A stretch of 64,000 nucleotides of DNA, from NCBI GenBank assembly GCA_963978545.1, contig OZ021724.1:29315933-29379932 (forward strand). Reading direction: 5' to 3'. The stretch is from Linyphia triangularis. Lineage: Eukaryota; Arthropoda; Arachnida; Araneae; Linyphiidae. Both the position numbers and the translations under genes were made by a program. Below the pieces are notes generated by a model that had not been told where the DNA came from, did not search any database, and saw nothing but the letters and a program-made list of their open reading frames with translations. Below are positions 51,538 through 64,000 of this stretch, piece after piece (within the stretch, counting starts at the first letter, position 1; each line of letters starts with the position of its first letter).

Positions 51538-51980
51538 TACCGTTTTCATATTTTCACTCATTTAAATAAAAATGGCCAGTTTGGTGATGATTTTGACAGT
51601 AATTTTTACATGATCTAAAAAAACTTCGCCAAGAGGGTGAAATTGGTGATGTTATTCGATAAATATTACATTACCCTTTCTTGTGCGTGGTACAAAAAAA
51701 AAATCCATCTCTCTGTGTTGAAAGCACTCGTTTTCACCTTCATCAAAATTGTCAAAATCATTTATTTTATAACAAAATTTGATCAAAATCGTTAGAGCCG
51801 TTTTTCAGCAATTCCTGAAAAACATGAAATTGAAAAACATGATTTTTTTTTTTTTGATTTTTTTTTTTCATAATTTCAATCTTATGCGCATGCACGATTT
51901 TGACGAAAACCTTAATGGTAGGTCCCATGGCCACCACCAACCCGCACACCAAATTTTTTATGAACTGAATTTTGCACAGC
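51538..51980 (-). repeat. R1 dispersed repeat, internally deleted copy
   Basis: On the minus strand it runs from CAAATTTGGTG near 51955, through GGTCCCATGG, CATTAAGGTTTTCGTCAAAA and CGGCTCTAACGATTTTG, to CACCCCTA at 51538. The block with the GTTGTGCGATGTTCC motif next to the 3' end is missing. Confidence 0.78.
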
Positions 51981-53179
51981 GTAATTCTATTGTCTTTTGA
52001 AGCTGGCTCTGTTTAAACCAACTGCAATGATGTCACCACGCGGATTTGTTTTTTACCGTTTTCCCGCCTTTCTAATAAAAGTGGGTTTTTTCCTCTGAGA
52101 TCAAGAGCACGTACACGTAAGAGAAGTGATGCGTACAGCTGAACACACGCCGAAATAGGTTTTCTAATAACGAACGCTTGGAAGATCTTAGAGATTTGCT
52201 TATAGCTTCTTTTTTAATCCCTGATTACGATCAGTAGTTCTTACCAATATTGGGTCATAAAAAGTGCTTCTTTCCGTGTGAATGTGTGTCTTGGATTGCG
52301 TTTTTCTAGCGGCTGAGAAAGTATTGCCGATGATTAACAAAATCTAAGACTAACTGTAATTTAATTGGGATTTTTTTGTTAGAATCCTGAATTCTAAATA
52401 TAGTTTTATGGATCTGAATGCTGTCTTGGAGACTCTTGTAGATTCACTGATGGATTAATTGTTATATATTTAGCTCGAAAAAATTGTATTGTTAAGTTTC
52501 TAATTTGATATTACTTCATTATAGTTTGTCTTTTATTTAATGGACATGCTTTCATTTTAGACATTCGCTCTTTTTTTCACGAAATAGAAAAGCATCTTTA
52601 ATTGGTTTAATTAAGAAACACCTTTTAATTGAATTTTCTTCTGCTATGAAGGAAATGCATTTTTAACACGGTAAAACAAACCTCTTGTTTCCTAAACTTT
52701 CTCAAGAATATTGTTCCAAGTTTAAATTTTGATTTAGTGTAATGTATTGATTGGGTTACGTGAGTATCTAGAACAGCGTAAACAGTGCTGTTATTAATTT
52801 TGCCTATAATACTAACTAATCAGAGATAGTTTATAAGTAAATTTAGCAATTTTTTTAGTGCCCTAATAAAATTATATTTTCATAAGTAAAATAACATGAT
52901 TATTTTATTTAACGATTTTATCCAATCAGATATTATTTTCAATACAAAAACAAAATTACCTTTCTGCATTTCACAAACGAGTAGACAAGACAAAACTTCA
53001 ATACACTCATTATCCACCTCCTTTTCATATGAGATGTCTTATTTATTTTTTATCTTTGTAACTCTAATTCAATGTAACTTCTTTTCTTTGTTCGTTGAAG
53101 AGCAAAAGAAATTATTTAATCGAGTCCTCCCAAACATAAATAAATCCTTTTATAATTACGACTTGACAACAGGGTTACG
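51981..53179. other. AT-rich non-genic stretch
   Basis: Nothing recognisable. The 137-codon frame opening at 52896 is the longest in the window, but its translation shows no domain and it is not supported as a gene. Confidence 0.4.
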
Positions 53180-53970
53180 CATCAAAGGAAGGTTGCCCCT
53201 CCTGACTCCCCAAAAGTTACGGAAACGGAGGAAAGGTTTGTCCTTGGCGATATTCACGCACCTTCGCTTCTGCAATGTCTTGATTATCCGAAAGATCTCG
53301 CCAACTTAACCAAGCACAGGTAGGTTGACCTTTGGAGGACTGCTATGAGGGCTTGGCCTGTGGCTTCCAGTAAAATCAAGTTTCAAGGAAACTTGTTCGT
53401 TCCTTGAAATAAGAACAAGCGATGTCCAAGAGTTGTTAATGAATTATGTGCATGACTGTCTTAAGTAATATTGGAAGAAGCTTATACAAAGGCTATGTAC
53501 GTTCATCTTCCCTAGGTCAGCATTCCCTGACAAAACTAACTACAAATGCCACAGACACATGCGACTTATCAAATGAAAGATTTCGTCGAGAAGAGTTTTC
53601 TTTCCAAAATTATATAGTTAGTACTTTTCTAACTCGCTCGGAAGAGTGTTTCCATAGTAGCTATATGGGAAGTTGATGCCTCAGCTTCAAATGAAATATT
53701 GGATTAGAACTTGAATATAAAACCCACATCCTTGTCATCCCTTACTATCTAGGAAGTTTCTGCTAAAAGAAGGGTTTGCAGTCCTCGGCAGCGACATTCA
53801 TGCATCTTCCACCCGTCGGAGATTATTATCAAAAGATCTCGCCAACACATCCCGGCTAGTGAATCGACCTTCTTTTAGGGAGGGGAGGGAAGGATCGGTC
53901 ATCCATGTCTTCCCTTAAGATGAGGACGCCTCAAGGACGACACGGGATTCGGATGCATCGCGCATTGGTG
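53180..53970. other. GC-elevated region with internal similarity
   Basis: 53235-53300 and 53770-53847 share GGTTTG....C..GGC...ATTCA.GCA.CTT and AAAGATCTCGCCAAC, in the same orientation, suggesting an old duplication about 545 bp apart. No domain was recognised in any frame. Confidence 0.3.
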
Positions 53971-54197
53971 CTGTAATGATGGAAATGATGACATTTTGAG
54001 GACTGTTGCTTTATATGAGAAAGAGTGATGATAGTAGATTAGGGTCGGGTTTTGAAAAATCTCATAATGTGTCTAAGGTTAGCTTCAAGAAACTATCTAT
54101 AAACTATTCTAAACTATAAGTAAACTTTTTGTTTGTTTGTTGGAGTCGCACAAATGTTGAGTCAGTTTAAATGCTATTAAAATATAGCTGCATTTAA

Positions 54198-54431
54198 ACT
54201 AATGCCCAGATTATTTTTTTTTATTCAATGTACCACAGTTGATGTTCCTACAAATGCTAGTCATAAAAAAAGTTGATTACCACTTGTCCACAAAGTATGG
54301 CCACACATTGCCAGACTAATGCCCAGAATGATATTTTTTGTCCAGTGTACCACAGTTCATATTCCTACAGATGCTATTCATCAAAAAAGTTGGATAAATT
54401 CTTCACGGATTATAGCCACACATTGCAAGAA
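54198..54431. repeat. Two-copy tandem duplication, 117-bp period
   Basis: Unit 1 is 54198-54314 and unit 2 is 54315-54431. Both run from ACTAATGCCCAGA through GT(A)CCACAGTT.AT.TTCCTAC to CCACACATTGC. Several substitutions make it older than the 190-bp duplication at 32.4 kb. Confidence 0.88.
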
Positions 54432-56134
54432 AAGGAGCCATTATTCAAAACCAGAAGCTTTATATTAAATCATACATGGTCCGGCATTGTTTTAGTGGTA
54501 GGTATTATTATTATTAGTATTATTATTTTTTCCTGGAAAAGTTGTATATGCTTCAGAACTTTAAATTCTATGGACATTTTGAGACATATGTTATAAAGTT
54601 GGAAATTAATTCCACAAATCATATTAGGAAAATTCGAAAATCTTATTAAGCTTAGACATAAACACAGCACAGTCGAAAATTTGCACACACAAAAAAAATC
54701 AAATCCTGAATAATCAAAACACTATCAATAAAGAAAAAAAGAAAAAATCCACAAGCCAACATTCTAATTACCTATTCGAGCTATTAAATTTTGCCACTCA
54801 TTCTGACAGTATTTAGCGACGATGTCAGTCGTATTTTATTTCAAAACTTTTTTTTTTTTTGCTGCGTTAAGCTGATTTTCGTCAGGACATCCGTAACACG
54901 TACGCAATGCAATCGTATCTCATCGGATTTCTCAGGTTACGGAAATTTCTGTGAACATTTTGAAACTCTTATATCCTTCTATGCCTGACTCATCAAAACA
55001 CTATTTCCGATATAATCCGGTTACGAGTTCCCGCTGATGCTGTTTACGATGAGTGATTCATTTGGAATTTTATGCCAAATTTCAGACGTAAAATTCGCTT
55101 TACGACTAGTAGCCAACAGTTATAGAATTTTCTTGTCATTTGAACGAGATTTTCTTATTCTCGTTTAAATCGTTAAAAGAGGATAGACGTCTTATCTCTC
55201 GAGTATCTACTTATTAATTTTCAAAGTCGAAAATTATAAAATCTGTACTAAGATTATTTTACATCTGAATAACAACAATAGAGGCTATCTATGTGCACAA
55301 AAAATGATAAAAATTGTGTCATTATTTTGAAAGTTTCAGATTTGTTTCAAATTATTTACGATTTAAAAAAACATTCGTGATACTTATTTTATTTGTTCTA
55401 ATATTATTTTTATGACAGTATTTCTTGACTGACAAAGCTCCCAAGTAGATATATACCTTAAAATCATAAAAATACTGAAAGCAGGACTAAATTGGAATTG
55501 ATTGGAATAAATTGGAAGAAAATTGGCTATTGGTTAAAACTTACCCGAAACCTCATTCTGTTGAAATCAGTTTTTGTATTCTTTAATAATCATTCGATTC
55601 ATTTGGCAAACTATTTATTTTGGTCTTATTGTTGTAACCTGGAATGTTCTGATTTTCTCGCAGATATTGCATTCCTTAAAGAATCTAATTTTTATCGAAA
55701 TATAATAAACCTTGATATGCCAGCTACCTACGGTTACTGATGTCACAAGTTGCCACTTAAGCTTTTAGTTTTTTGAGTAATAAGTATTTAAATACCTTTA
55801 TTTGTGCAATATCTACGATGAAGAAAATAATAACACATTCAATCTAAAAGCATTCCATGGCGTGTCTGTTCTTGGCGCCACTCCCAAATACCTTTTAGAC
55901 TTCCGCACAAAGCAACTTCATGAGACTTTTTCCAATATAGGTTTGTTTATAGAGCCTACACCTTTCCTCAAAACAACAATACAAAACGATTACTTCAAAT
56001 TTTTTCTCATTACTTATTTCAAGCATTCTTCAGAGCACTTCAAATGGAATACGCTCAGGAACACAGACGGGATACCTTTTGTAATTCTTAATACGTTATT
56101 CCCAACATGGAGAGGAACTACAATGGGTCCGATG
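54432..56134. other. AT-rich non-genic stretch
   Basis: No supported gene. A 126-codon plus frame (55802-56182) has balanced composition at its 5' half (FNLKAFHGVSVLGATPKYLL) but no domain that I recognise. Confidence 0.4.
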
Positions 56135-56480
56135 AGCATTAAAGCACGTGCTTTGGAAGAATCAAGGAACGGGAGCTGCTAATCGATTCTGCCCCCGCTT
56201 TTTCCAAGACGAAACAAAAGGATTAAGGAAAAGAAAGGGTCAATCTAGAAGTCCATTCCCACGCACGCCCATGGGCCGTCCCAAAACTGTACGAGGAGGA
56301 TTCCGTAACCATTATGTTTGTGTGGCTCTGTTAGTTTGCTACATAGAATGCCACCATTAGGTCATTTGGGTTTCCTTAATGGCGCGCGATTCACGACCTC
56401 CAGGGTGTTGTAAAACTCAATCTCAATTTGAGAAGAAGTTCATTTTTCTTCGCTCACCATTCATTGTTTCTCGACTGTGT
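56135..56480. other. GC-elevated island with palindromic E-box
   Basis: AAAGCACGTGCTTT (about 56141-56154) is a perfect 14-bp palindrome centred on the E-box CACGTG. The flanking 300 bp are richer in GC than the surroundings. Function unknown. Confidence 0.25.
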
Positions 56481-57349
56481 TGTGCAAGCGCAATCAAACT
56501 CGTGGTTTGTGAGTTTTAAATTGAAATGGTATAAGGTGGTGTCATGTGTTGGAAACAATGTGTTTTAAGAGGAAGTAGCTTCTTGCTTTTGCATAATGTA
56601 AAAAAATATATACAAGATGAATTATTGTTGGTGGGAGTTACAATTCTATGTTAGTTAAACAGTAATTGTTTATACAACTATGTTTATTGTATGGTTCAAT
56701 TTATTCTCAATTTGAATACCTCTGTCATTGCCGAATTAAGATTGTTCTGTCTTGCAGACAGTGACAAAGTACTGGTCAGTAGACAAAGACATTTAGAAAT
56801 TAACTTATTAAGTATATCCATTTCGTTGTGATTAGGGTTCCATCTTAAACTCAATGGGGAGAAATCCAGCATTTTGCAGTCTTTCCTTTTATATGGTGAC
56901 TTAGCTACCTTACTTTATCACTTTTACGTTGTATAAATGTAAGAGTGGGGTGAAAGTACCAATCTAAATTACACGGGCGGTGATACGACGTTAACGAACT
57001 AAGAATTAAAAATACTATCATTGTATTCTTGTGAATTAAACTTAAAATTTCTGAAATAACTAATAAGCTATATCGGTAAAAAATCATTTACCACTTCCTC
57101 CAAATTACTGTTTTATATTTTTTTAAAAATCCTTTATTCATATTTCTTACGATGATCAGTTACAATTATAATAACGATTTCATTTTCACGATCAGAATAA
57201 ATTTGAGTCCATTTTTTAATTTTAGCTGCTTGGAAATTACGAACAATGAAACAAAAAAAAATGACTTCTGACGTTGAATAAATAACAAAATTGTTAATTG
57301 ACACTCGTGAATTCTTAAATCAACATTTTTATACCAGTGTATAAATGAG
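56481..57349. other. AT-rich non-genic stretch
   Basis: Nothing recognisable. Confidence 0.5.
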
Positions 57350-57960
57350 CCCCCACGCTCTTTCTCGTAGTCACGTCAAGCAGTTTCACAACACACTTGC
57401 CCTCAGCCACCAAAGGGGTTAAACACGCAGCTGAGACAACCCCGCAATCCAGTTCTGTAAGGCAACACGACTCGACGTGATCGATTAATTAGCATCTACT
57501 TAAGAGCCTTGCAAACAATGTGTCAAAGGCAGGAGAATGCGGAGGTAACTTCCTCCAGACAAAAGACCATCCTGGAAATTGTTGTGTTTGGTACCTCGCC
57601 GGATCTAAGTTTGGGCGTCCACCCCACCATATCTCACTCTCACTCTTGGAGTACGAGAAACATTGTGAGAATGAGTTGCTCGCACAATGGAATATAATGG
57701 GCGACAGGGTTGAGAAACAAACGCGTCGATTAAACCTGCGTGGTTTGATTCATATTCAAATGTGATTTTTTGGGCGCAGTCCCTCATCAAGGCCTGTCCG
57801 CCCTTGCAATTTAGGGAAGAATGGAGATCTGCTTTCTTCAAGAGACTAGATGGATTGTATTTGTATGGCGTAAAACGTGCGTGAAATACGGTTCGATACG
57901 TGTTTGCTTTCGGAATAGGGATTAATCGTACCGCATTATGCAGCAAAGAACCAACCAACG
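57350..57960. other. GC-elevated island, candidate conserved element
   Basis: The longest patch of balanced composition. It is open on the minus strand for 117 codons (57605-57958) and in two plus frames, with no domain in any. TCGATTAATTAG near 57480 resembles a homeodomain site. Overlapping open frames on both strands argue that composition, not coding, keeps it open. Confidence 0.3.
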
Positions 57961-60900
57961 AAGACCAAACACCGGGAAATTAGCATTTACTTTTAGCTTC
58001 ACACCTATCCTGGTATTGAGGAAGTCCTAATCAAATCCCAATTTTACCAGCAAGTAAAGCGCTACACCTATCGTCATTGTGGTTTATAATAAACATATCT
58101 TTGCTTTGTTTAAATAGCATTAAAAACGAAAAATTGAATTTTGCATGTTGGTTCCATGTTACATAACGCAGTACAATTATAAGTCGGCAGGTGGAGATGT
58201 TGAGTGCTAACATGGAAAATGGGGAAATTACTTTGATAAAAGCAATGGCGAGACCTGTTATTGTGGTGTCAGGAAATAATTATTCATAATGAAGGTTGAA
58301 ATGTAAAGGCTCGTAGTTGGCTCGACAGAAAAATTTCTTGATTTTCTTTTATTCCTACACCATATTCCTACAGTGGATAAGTGATTTAATGTTGGTAGAT
58401 CAAACTACCATGAGAGTGCTTCCTTTACTTATGATTGGCATTCACCTGTTGACATTGTATTGCTGTACCATTTATTGTTGCATACATTTTATTGTTGACT
58501 TGATCATACCAGCTGCTAAGAAATCTATGGCTGCATCAGAATAATATTACTTTAAGTTCTTACACAGGAATAGACATCCATCATATAAATAAATTTATAC
58601 AGGAATAGACATCCGAGATCAAACTAATGACCCGATTTCACGAGACATTGGTTATTCTCCTATAAATTATCATTTAATACCTTCTTGCCTCTGCCATTCA
58701 GACACGGCAAGCATGTGTATTTGGTAAGGGACACTTTTAAAGAAAATCGTCAAAATTATCAACACTTATTAAACAGTTGATATCTATATGAAAATATTAT
58801 TGAATGTTGCTATTAGACAATCCTACTTCTAGACAAGTATTGTCAGGTTATATAGCAATTTAAACGAATTTTTTTCTAAAATACAACTGACCTATTTTGA
58901 ATGCAAAATCCTCATATACCTCTTAGTAAATAATATTCTAAATTATAACCAGCCTTCTTTAAGTAATTCATACTTGACTTTACCTTGCTCATACCACAAA
59001 TTAACAATAAAAGAAACATTAATATAATGGATTAATGTTCCTAAATTGACTTATTAGGCCACAAAACAGGTGGTTGCTTGTTTACATTTCTTAAACTAAG
59101 TTTTGATACTAATTTTCCCTTCAAGTTGTATTTGCTATTAAACTTGCACATTCACCTACCCATATGCTATCCTTGAGAAAAGCTATTTATAGCTATTATA
59201 TAGTTGGAATAAGAATCTATATTTATATCTAACTTTAAATAAAATAAAATTGTTTGCTAAAATTAAAAAAAAAAAAAAATTAGAATAAAGACTTTACTTT
59301 TTACATATATTTTATAATAAACGTTCATAACAATTATGAATTTACATGCTTGATTATTAAACAACAATAATTTAAAAATGTAACCGCATATACACTCGCT
59401 TACAATGTCACATTCCAATAAGAAATGTATCCCAATGGCACAAAAAAAGTAAATATGTTATGGAATGTGTAGTCAAGATTTTTCAGTAATTGAAAAATGA
59501 AGATTTGTAACGATAGCTAAACAAGAAAAATTGTGGCAAAAATACACATTATCATTCTTTATAACAAAATTAAATTGTTGGTTAGAAAATGGTTTTATTT
59601 ATGAGAAATTTCAATTAATTCGTGCTAGAAATTACTTGTTTTGAAATATAGAACACAATCAGACCAGTTTCAATTGTAATTGTTTACGCAAATCTCAAAC
59701 TGCAAACAAGATTAAAAAAGTGCTTACCTAAGAAACACCAATTGTTCAGAACAAATCTTGTTCTTTTATCCTACTACGTTTTCATAAAAAAAAAATTAGT
59801 GTGCAACTGGTATTGTCAATCTGGTCAACTTCTTATACGGCATGTATAATGAAGTTTAGAAAAGAGATAAAAAAATAAAGTGCAATAGGCAGTAGTTGTA
59901 ATTCGTAGTACAATTTTATTATTTTGCTTGCAAATTCCTAAATACTGGTTTTATTGTTGTTTAAAATAGTTGTTTACACATTATTTTGATTGTGGAAAAA
60001 AATTCCATTTCGAACTGGTCAGATAATATTTTTTTAAATGATTGTAATTCTTCTCAGACTATGTTTTTTACCCTAAATAGAATTATTTTTTATAGAGTAA
60101 ATTGAACAAATATTTTTGAAGTGAACAATGAAATAATCGTGACATCCGAAATCCGGGTTTTGTTTGTATTGATAAACTTTGAAATTTGAGGATATTGCAT
60201 TTTTTATTGTTTTATAATAGGTATCACTTTGTTTATAACGTGTACTCTGGAATTTAATTTTGATATTAAAAAAAAGAAATTCTACTTTGTATTCAAACAC
60301 AAAATGAAAAAATTTTCAAATAATCATTTAAAAAATATATATATAAATTTAGAATTAATATTTTTAAAAAAATAATATTCCAGAAATCACTTCGTGTAAA
60401 ATACATTATTTTTATTTTAATAGATATTCGTATTCTATTCAAATTATCGGTAAATATTTTCATCACATTAAAAATAATTGAATTCGTTGAAATCTGCTGC
60501 AGAATTATTTTAATCAATTTAAAGTAATATTAAAAGAATCCATTTTTAATTATTTTAATATTGACGCGCTACTATTAGTCAATAGTATGCGCAGTGTGAT
60601 GTTTTCCTATTCCCATTATTAGATTTCCGGTATTGATTCTTTTGATCAAATAAATGAACGATTTAAAATTAAATTTCGTCTAAATTAAATTCCTCAAGGA
60701 ATTTTCCAAAGAAATAGCGGGATTAAGCCTGGAAGTAGGTTAAATCGTTCCATGAGTACAACATAAGCGGTCTCTTTGTGGTTGAAGTTTCTCTTTTAAT
60801 TAAAAAAAGGCCGACAAAACGAAATGACAATTCGAAACAGGAATTATATATATAAAAAATAACTTCTTAATTTGAGGGGGCATTTATTTGTTAAACAACA

Positions 60901-62797
60901 TCCGCATTTGTTATTCTCACGAAAACGGATCTTGCGATTCTAGGAACCTGAACTATATTGTGGTCATGATAATTAGGAAACTCGCTTAAAATATTGGCGC
61001 TCCCGTTTGATGAGAAAATGCAAAATTGTAGAAACTACGCAAACTAATTTTGTTGCGTTACAGATCAGATTTAATTTGTTAAAATTTCGGCACTGGCAAA
61101 TAAAACCTCTTGTATATAAATATTTTAGATATTTGTTGGAAAAAATTAAAACCCTAAAAGTTGTTACAGTATATTTTTTATAGATAAAATAAATGTTTCA
61201 CATTCAAAACATCCCTACCATATGAATCGCTTGATGTTAGAAATGTAAAAATGGACTTGCAATTGAATGTGCAAGCAGATTTATGTGTCATTTAAGTTTC
61301 CATTTGTTGTTGGTCTGCATTAGAAACTATAATTTTTTTCCCCTTCTCCTTCAATCGGTCAAAGTTGACTTTTGACAGATTCAAGATGTTACATGAGAAG
61401 GAAAAAAGTTCCTAGTTAAAAAAAATACAGGAGAAGGTTTTAACATCAAGCGTTTCATGAACAGGTTGACCAAAATGAAACCGAGGCTGTACATAACCGT
61501 ATAGAAATTCATAAAATTTAGCCTACATATCCTCCAGTAGCACAACAACGTTGGCCATTATCGCTCAGCATTGACTAATCCCGATGTGAAACGTTGTAAA
61601 CCAAACCGCTGTTTGTTGATATTGCTCAATCACGCCCAATGCTGGATAAAGTATACTGGAAGATTTGAAATGTTGATGCACAGTTTTAAAATTGAAATAT
61701 TTTGTTTGTAAGAAAAGACGGAGGGCAAAAAATATGTTTTGGGGAGTTTTTGATATGTTTGTTTTTTAAAAAAAAAATCTTATATTTTGGAACAATGGTC
61801 GAGTTTTAACCTAAATTAGCCAATCTTCCAAAATCCCTGTTTACAACGTTGGTCAATACTACTGTGCCACCTAGGTACTATTGAGACCATGGGGAAACAT
61901 CTAAAAAGTAAACAGCGGTTCCAATTTTCACCACCAGGAGAAAATGTGGCACTTCAAGGAGTTTTGTGCAAGTCAACTTTACAAGCTGTGTGATTGGGAG
62001 AGAAGTTATAGTCCATGATGAAAATAGATCGCTATTTTGAATATTTGTCATATAACTGTTGTCCTTGAAGCATCATTTGATAAAACTGGGAATAGTTTCT
62101 CAAATTAATTATTATTTTATTAATTTGCGAGATAATTTCCCTATGTCTCATTTATACGTATGCTAAATTTTACTAAAATCTGTTGTGTTCTGCAAGTTCC
62201 AGTTGTTAGATAACGTGAAGTGAATTATGTGCAATCTATTTTCGTGTGGCCGAAATAAGTTATAATACTCTTAATATGAAATAGTTTATATTTGATGGCA
62301 TAGTGTAAAACCGCTTAGTATAAAATCTAAAGTGCCGACATTTCTATACGGACTGCGCCAATTCCAAAAATGTCATAGGTATGAATGAATCTGGGGAAAT
62401 GAAATAAAACAAAAAGAATTATTAGTCGCGCTTTAGAAGTTTTTGGGAATTTGTTCCAGAAAAGTACATTGCGACGAACAACATTAAATGAAAACCAATG
62501 TATCTGGATACAATGTGATGAGGAAATATCGACTATTAGTTATACATCGCTTAAGCTTCAAATGATATTGAAAAACGATAAGTCATTGCTGACTTCCTTG
62601 TTATCATTATTATATTTAAAGCTTGATTGCTTTGAATTTTCTATTAGGGTTTATTCTTTTTCAATAAATTACGTCTTAATTAAAAGTTTGTATTCTTATT
62701 TTCGTAAAGAAATATTAAAACATACTAACTACAATTAATAAAAAGTATGTTTTATTACTTACTTTTAATTGCTATCAAATGAATCGCTTGATGTAAC
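57961..62797. other. AT-rich non-genic stretch
   Basis: No supported gene or bounded repeat. An A run lies near 59265-59279. Confidence 0.5.
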
Positions 62798-62935
62798 TAT
62801 GGGTGGGAAACATCGCACAACTTTCAATTACACTATAATACTCACGTGGATAGGTGTCATGTACCATTTTTATATTTTCATCATTCATTTAGACAAAATG
62901 GCTAGTTTGGCGATAGTTCTTGCCTGGGTCTTGGA
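62798..62935 (-). repeat. R1 dispersed repeat, truncated 3' end
   Basis: TATGGGTGGGAAACATCGC followed by ACAACTTTCAATTACACTAT matches the R1 end at 28636-28680. TTCATTTAGACAAAATGGC and AGTTTGGCGATA extend it. The rest of R1 is absent. Confidence 0.75.
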
Positions 62936-63962
62936 AAGAAGGAAAAAAAAAACTAAAATAAACCAATCTAAGATAATTTTTCACAAGCAAGTTATTTCGC
63001 ATTCTTTCACGTGTATATCCCAATTTTAAACTTATTTACAATAACATTGTAATTTGTAAAATAAGCCGATTAGATTGACGTTAACTACACGTTTAAAAAA
63101 CAAGCAAAACTTAATTATAATTATTTTTTGTCTGTATTCTAAAATTCATCAATTCTGCAACCTTTTTAGTTTTACCTTCTTATAAATTTAGCCATAGTTG
63201 ATATAAACTTGGAGAATTTAAATTTTTCATTTTTATTTTAATTACGAAATTATAAGTTATTCGCACAAAAAAAAGTAATTAGCTAGCTTTGTATATTTAT
63301 TTCACAATATCCACAACTTAATGTATTTATTCCACAATTGGTTTCCTTGCATGTTTTCCTCAATTTAGAGTGTTTGCAAAAAGAACTTAATTTTGATTGT
63401 TTTTTTTTTAAAGAAATGTCATGTAATGCTTTTAATTTAGTGGCTCAATGACCACTATTCCAAACTTTTTCAGTCAAGTTTCAAACATTAGTCTACAAAT
63501 TTTTTTTAATTTAAACAATCGTGTTTTTCGATTGTTACCACATCGATTTATTTTAAATACTGAATCTAAAAAAGTGAAAACTTTAAAGATTCTAAGAAGT
63601 GTGTAGTGGGCGTTGATTAATCGACCTGAAGTCAAAACTGTGCAAGGAGTTGATAAACTAATTCGATAATAAAATGGCGCGTTGTGTCATACCGTGAAGT
63701 TCGAGTTTTTGTAACAAAAGGATGGAGAGATATGACGACACTTTCCACTTCTTGTTCCTGAATTGTGTAAATTAGGTTTTCACTTTTTGTTTCATTCTTG
63801 CTTTTTCTTTAGTGAATTTGTTCCACATTTTAGAAATATGTCGAATAAACGCGTGTTTGCGACATTTGAAGAAAGAGGGCAAAGTTGTCAATACTGCAAT
63901 TGTTGGAAGAAGCGGGAACTTAGTATAAGCGATTATTCTGTTAAAGATTTAAGATGCGGTTT

Positions 63963-63964
<2 letters not shown>
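62936..63964. other. AT-rich non-genic stretch
   Basis: Nothing recognisable. Confidence 0.5.

Positions 63965-64000
<36 letters not shown>
63965..64000. repeat. Poly(T) tract reaching the window edge
   Basis: At least 36 T in a row, cut by the end of the window. Its full length and any attached retroelement cannot be judged. Confidence 0.95.

Noticed and set aside
52896..53309. Longest open frame, 137 codons, plus strand
   Set aside because: Translation shows no domain, is Phe/Leu/Ser-rich as expected of AT-rich DNA at its start, and overlaps a region with repeat-like internal similarity.
57605..57958. 117-codon minus-strand frame
   Set aside because: Two plus-strand frames are open across the same bases; elevated GC explains all three, and no domain is recognisable.
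61550..61870. Inverted ACGTTGTAAAC motifs
   Set aside because: Only about 11 bp pair and the flanks do not; not enough for a mobile element.
61224..62795. Shared ATGAATCGCTTGATGT near 61224 and 62779
   Set aside because: A single 16-bp match with no extension is compatible with chance in 64 kb of biased DNA.

Overview
The window is AT-rich eukaryotic DNA with long microsatellites, homopolymer runs and layered transposon relics. It has no convincing intact protein-coding gene and no intact RNA gene. I infer an invertebrate, most likely an arthropod and possibly a chelicerate or spider. The basis is the AT bias, the THAP/P-type and piggyBac-like DNA transposons, the tRNA-derived SINE and the low gene density. 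No single feature fixes the taxon. The stretch looks like a gene desert or the inside of a very long intron. Nearly all short open frames are chance frames, many of them inside repeats.

Layout. 1-12 kb: AT-rich sequence with a (TA)n tract, two decayed tRNA-like relics, a possible piggyBac-like MITE and one candidate minus-strand exon (7722-7898). 12-24 kb: a diverged direct duplication (about 12.7 and 14.3 kb), a clean 187-bp pogo/Tigger-type MITE with TA flanks (16123-16309), a second (TA)n tract, and a tRNA-derived SINE bounded by 9-bp target duplications (24024-24204). 27-33 kb: a foldback repeat, then a nested stack. Here a dispersed repeat that I call R1 (minus strand) is split by a 3.1-kb element with arms of roughly 0.9 kb and a broken cysteine-cluster gene, and again by a 267-bp TTAA-flanked MITE. 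It also carries an internal 190-bp tandem duplication. 35-37.5 kb: a 1605-bp P-like (THAP9-like) transposon with 25-bp terminal repeats, a 7-bp target duplication and a frameshifted, internally deleted transposase, followed by another R1 copy. 49-52 kb: two more R1 copies, one ending inside a nearly perfect 63-bp inverted repeat. 54 kb: a small tandem duplication. 62.8 kb: a truncated R1 copy. The window ends in poly(T).

Several patches of higher GC and CpG (near 4, 14.6, 19, 34.6, 43.3, 46.1, 53.6, 56.3 and 57.6 kb) stand out from the AT-rich background. They are candidates for conserved regulatory DNA or unrecognised exons, which sequence reading alone cannot settle. The best results here are the three well-bounded elements (the 3.1-kb long-arm element, the P-like element and the SINE) and the R1 family, whose empty site can be read through two nested insertions.
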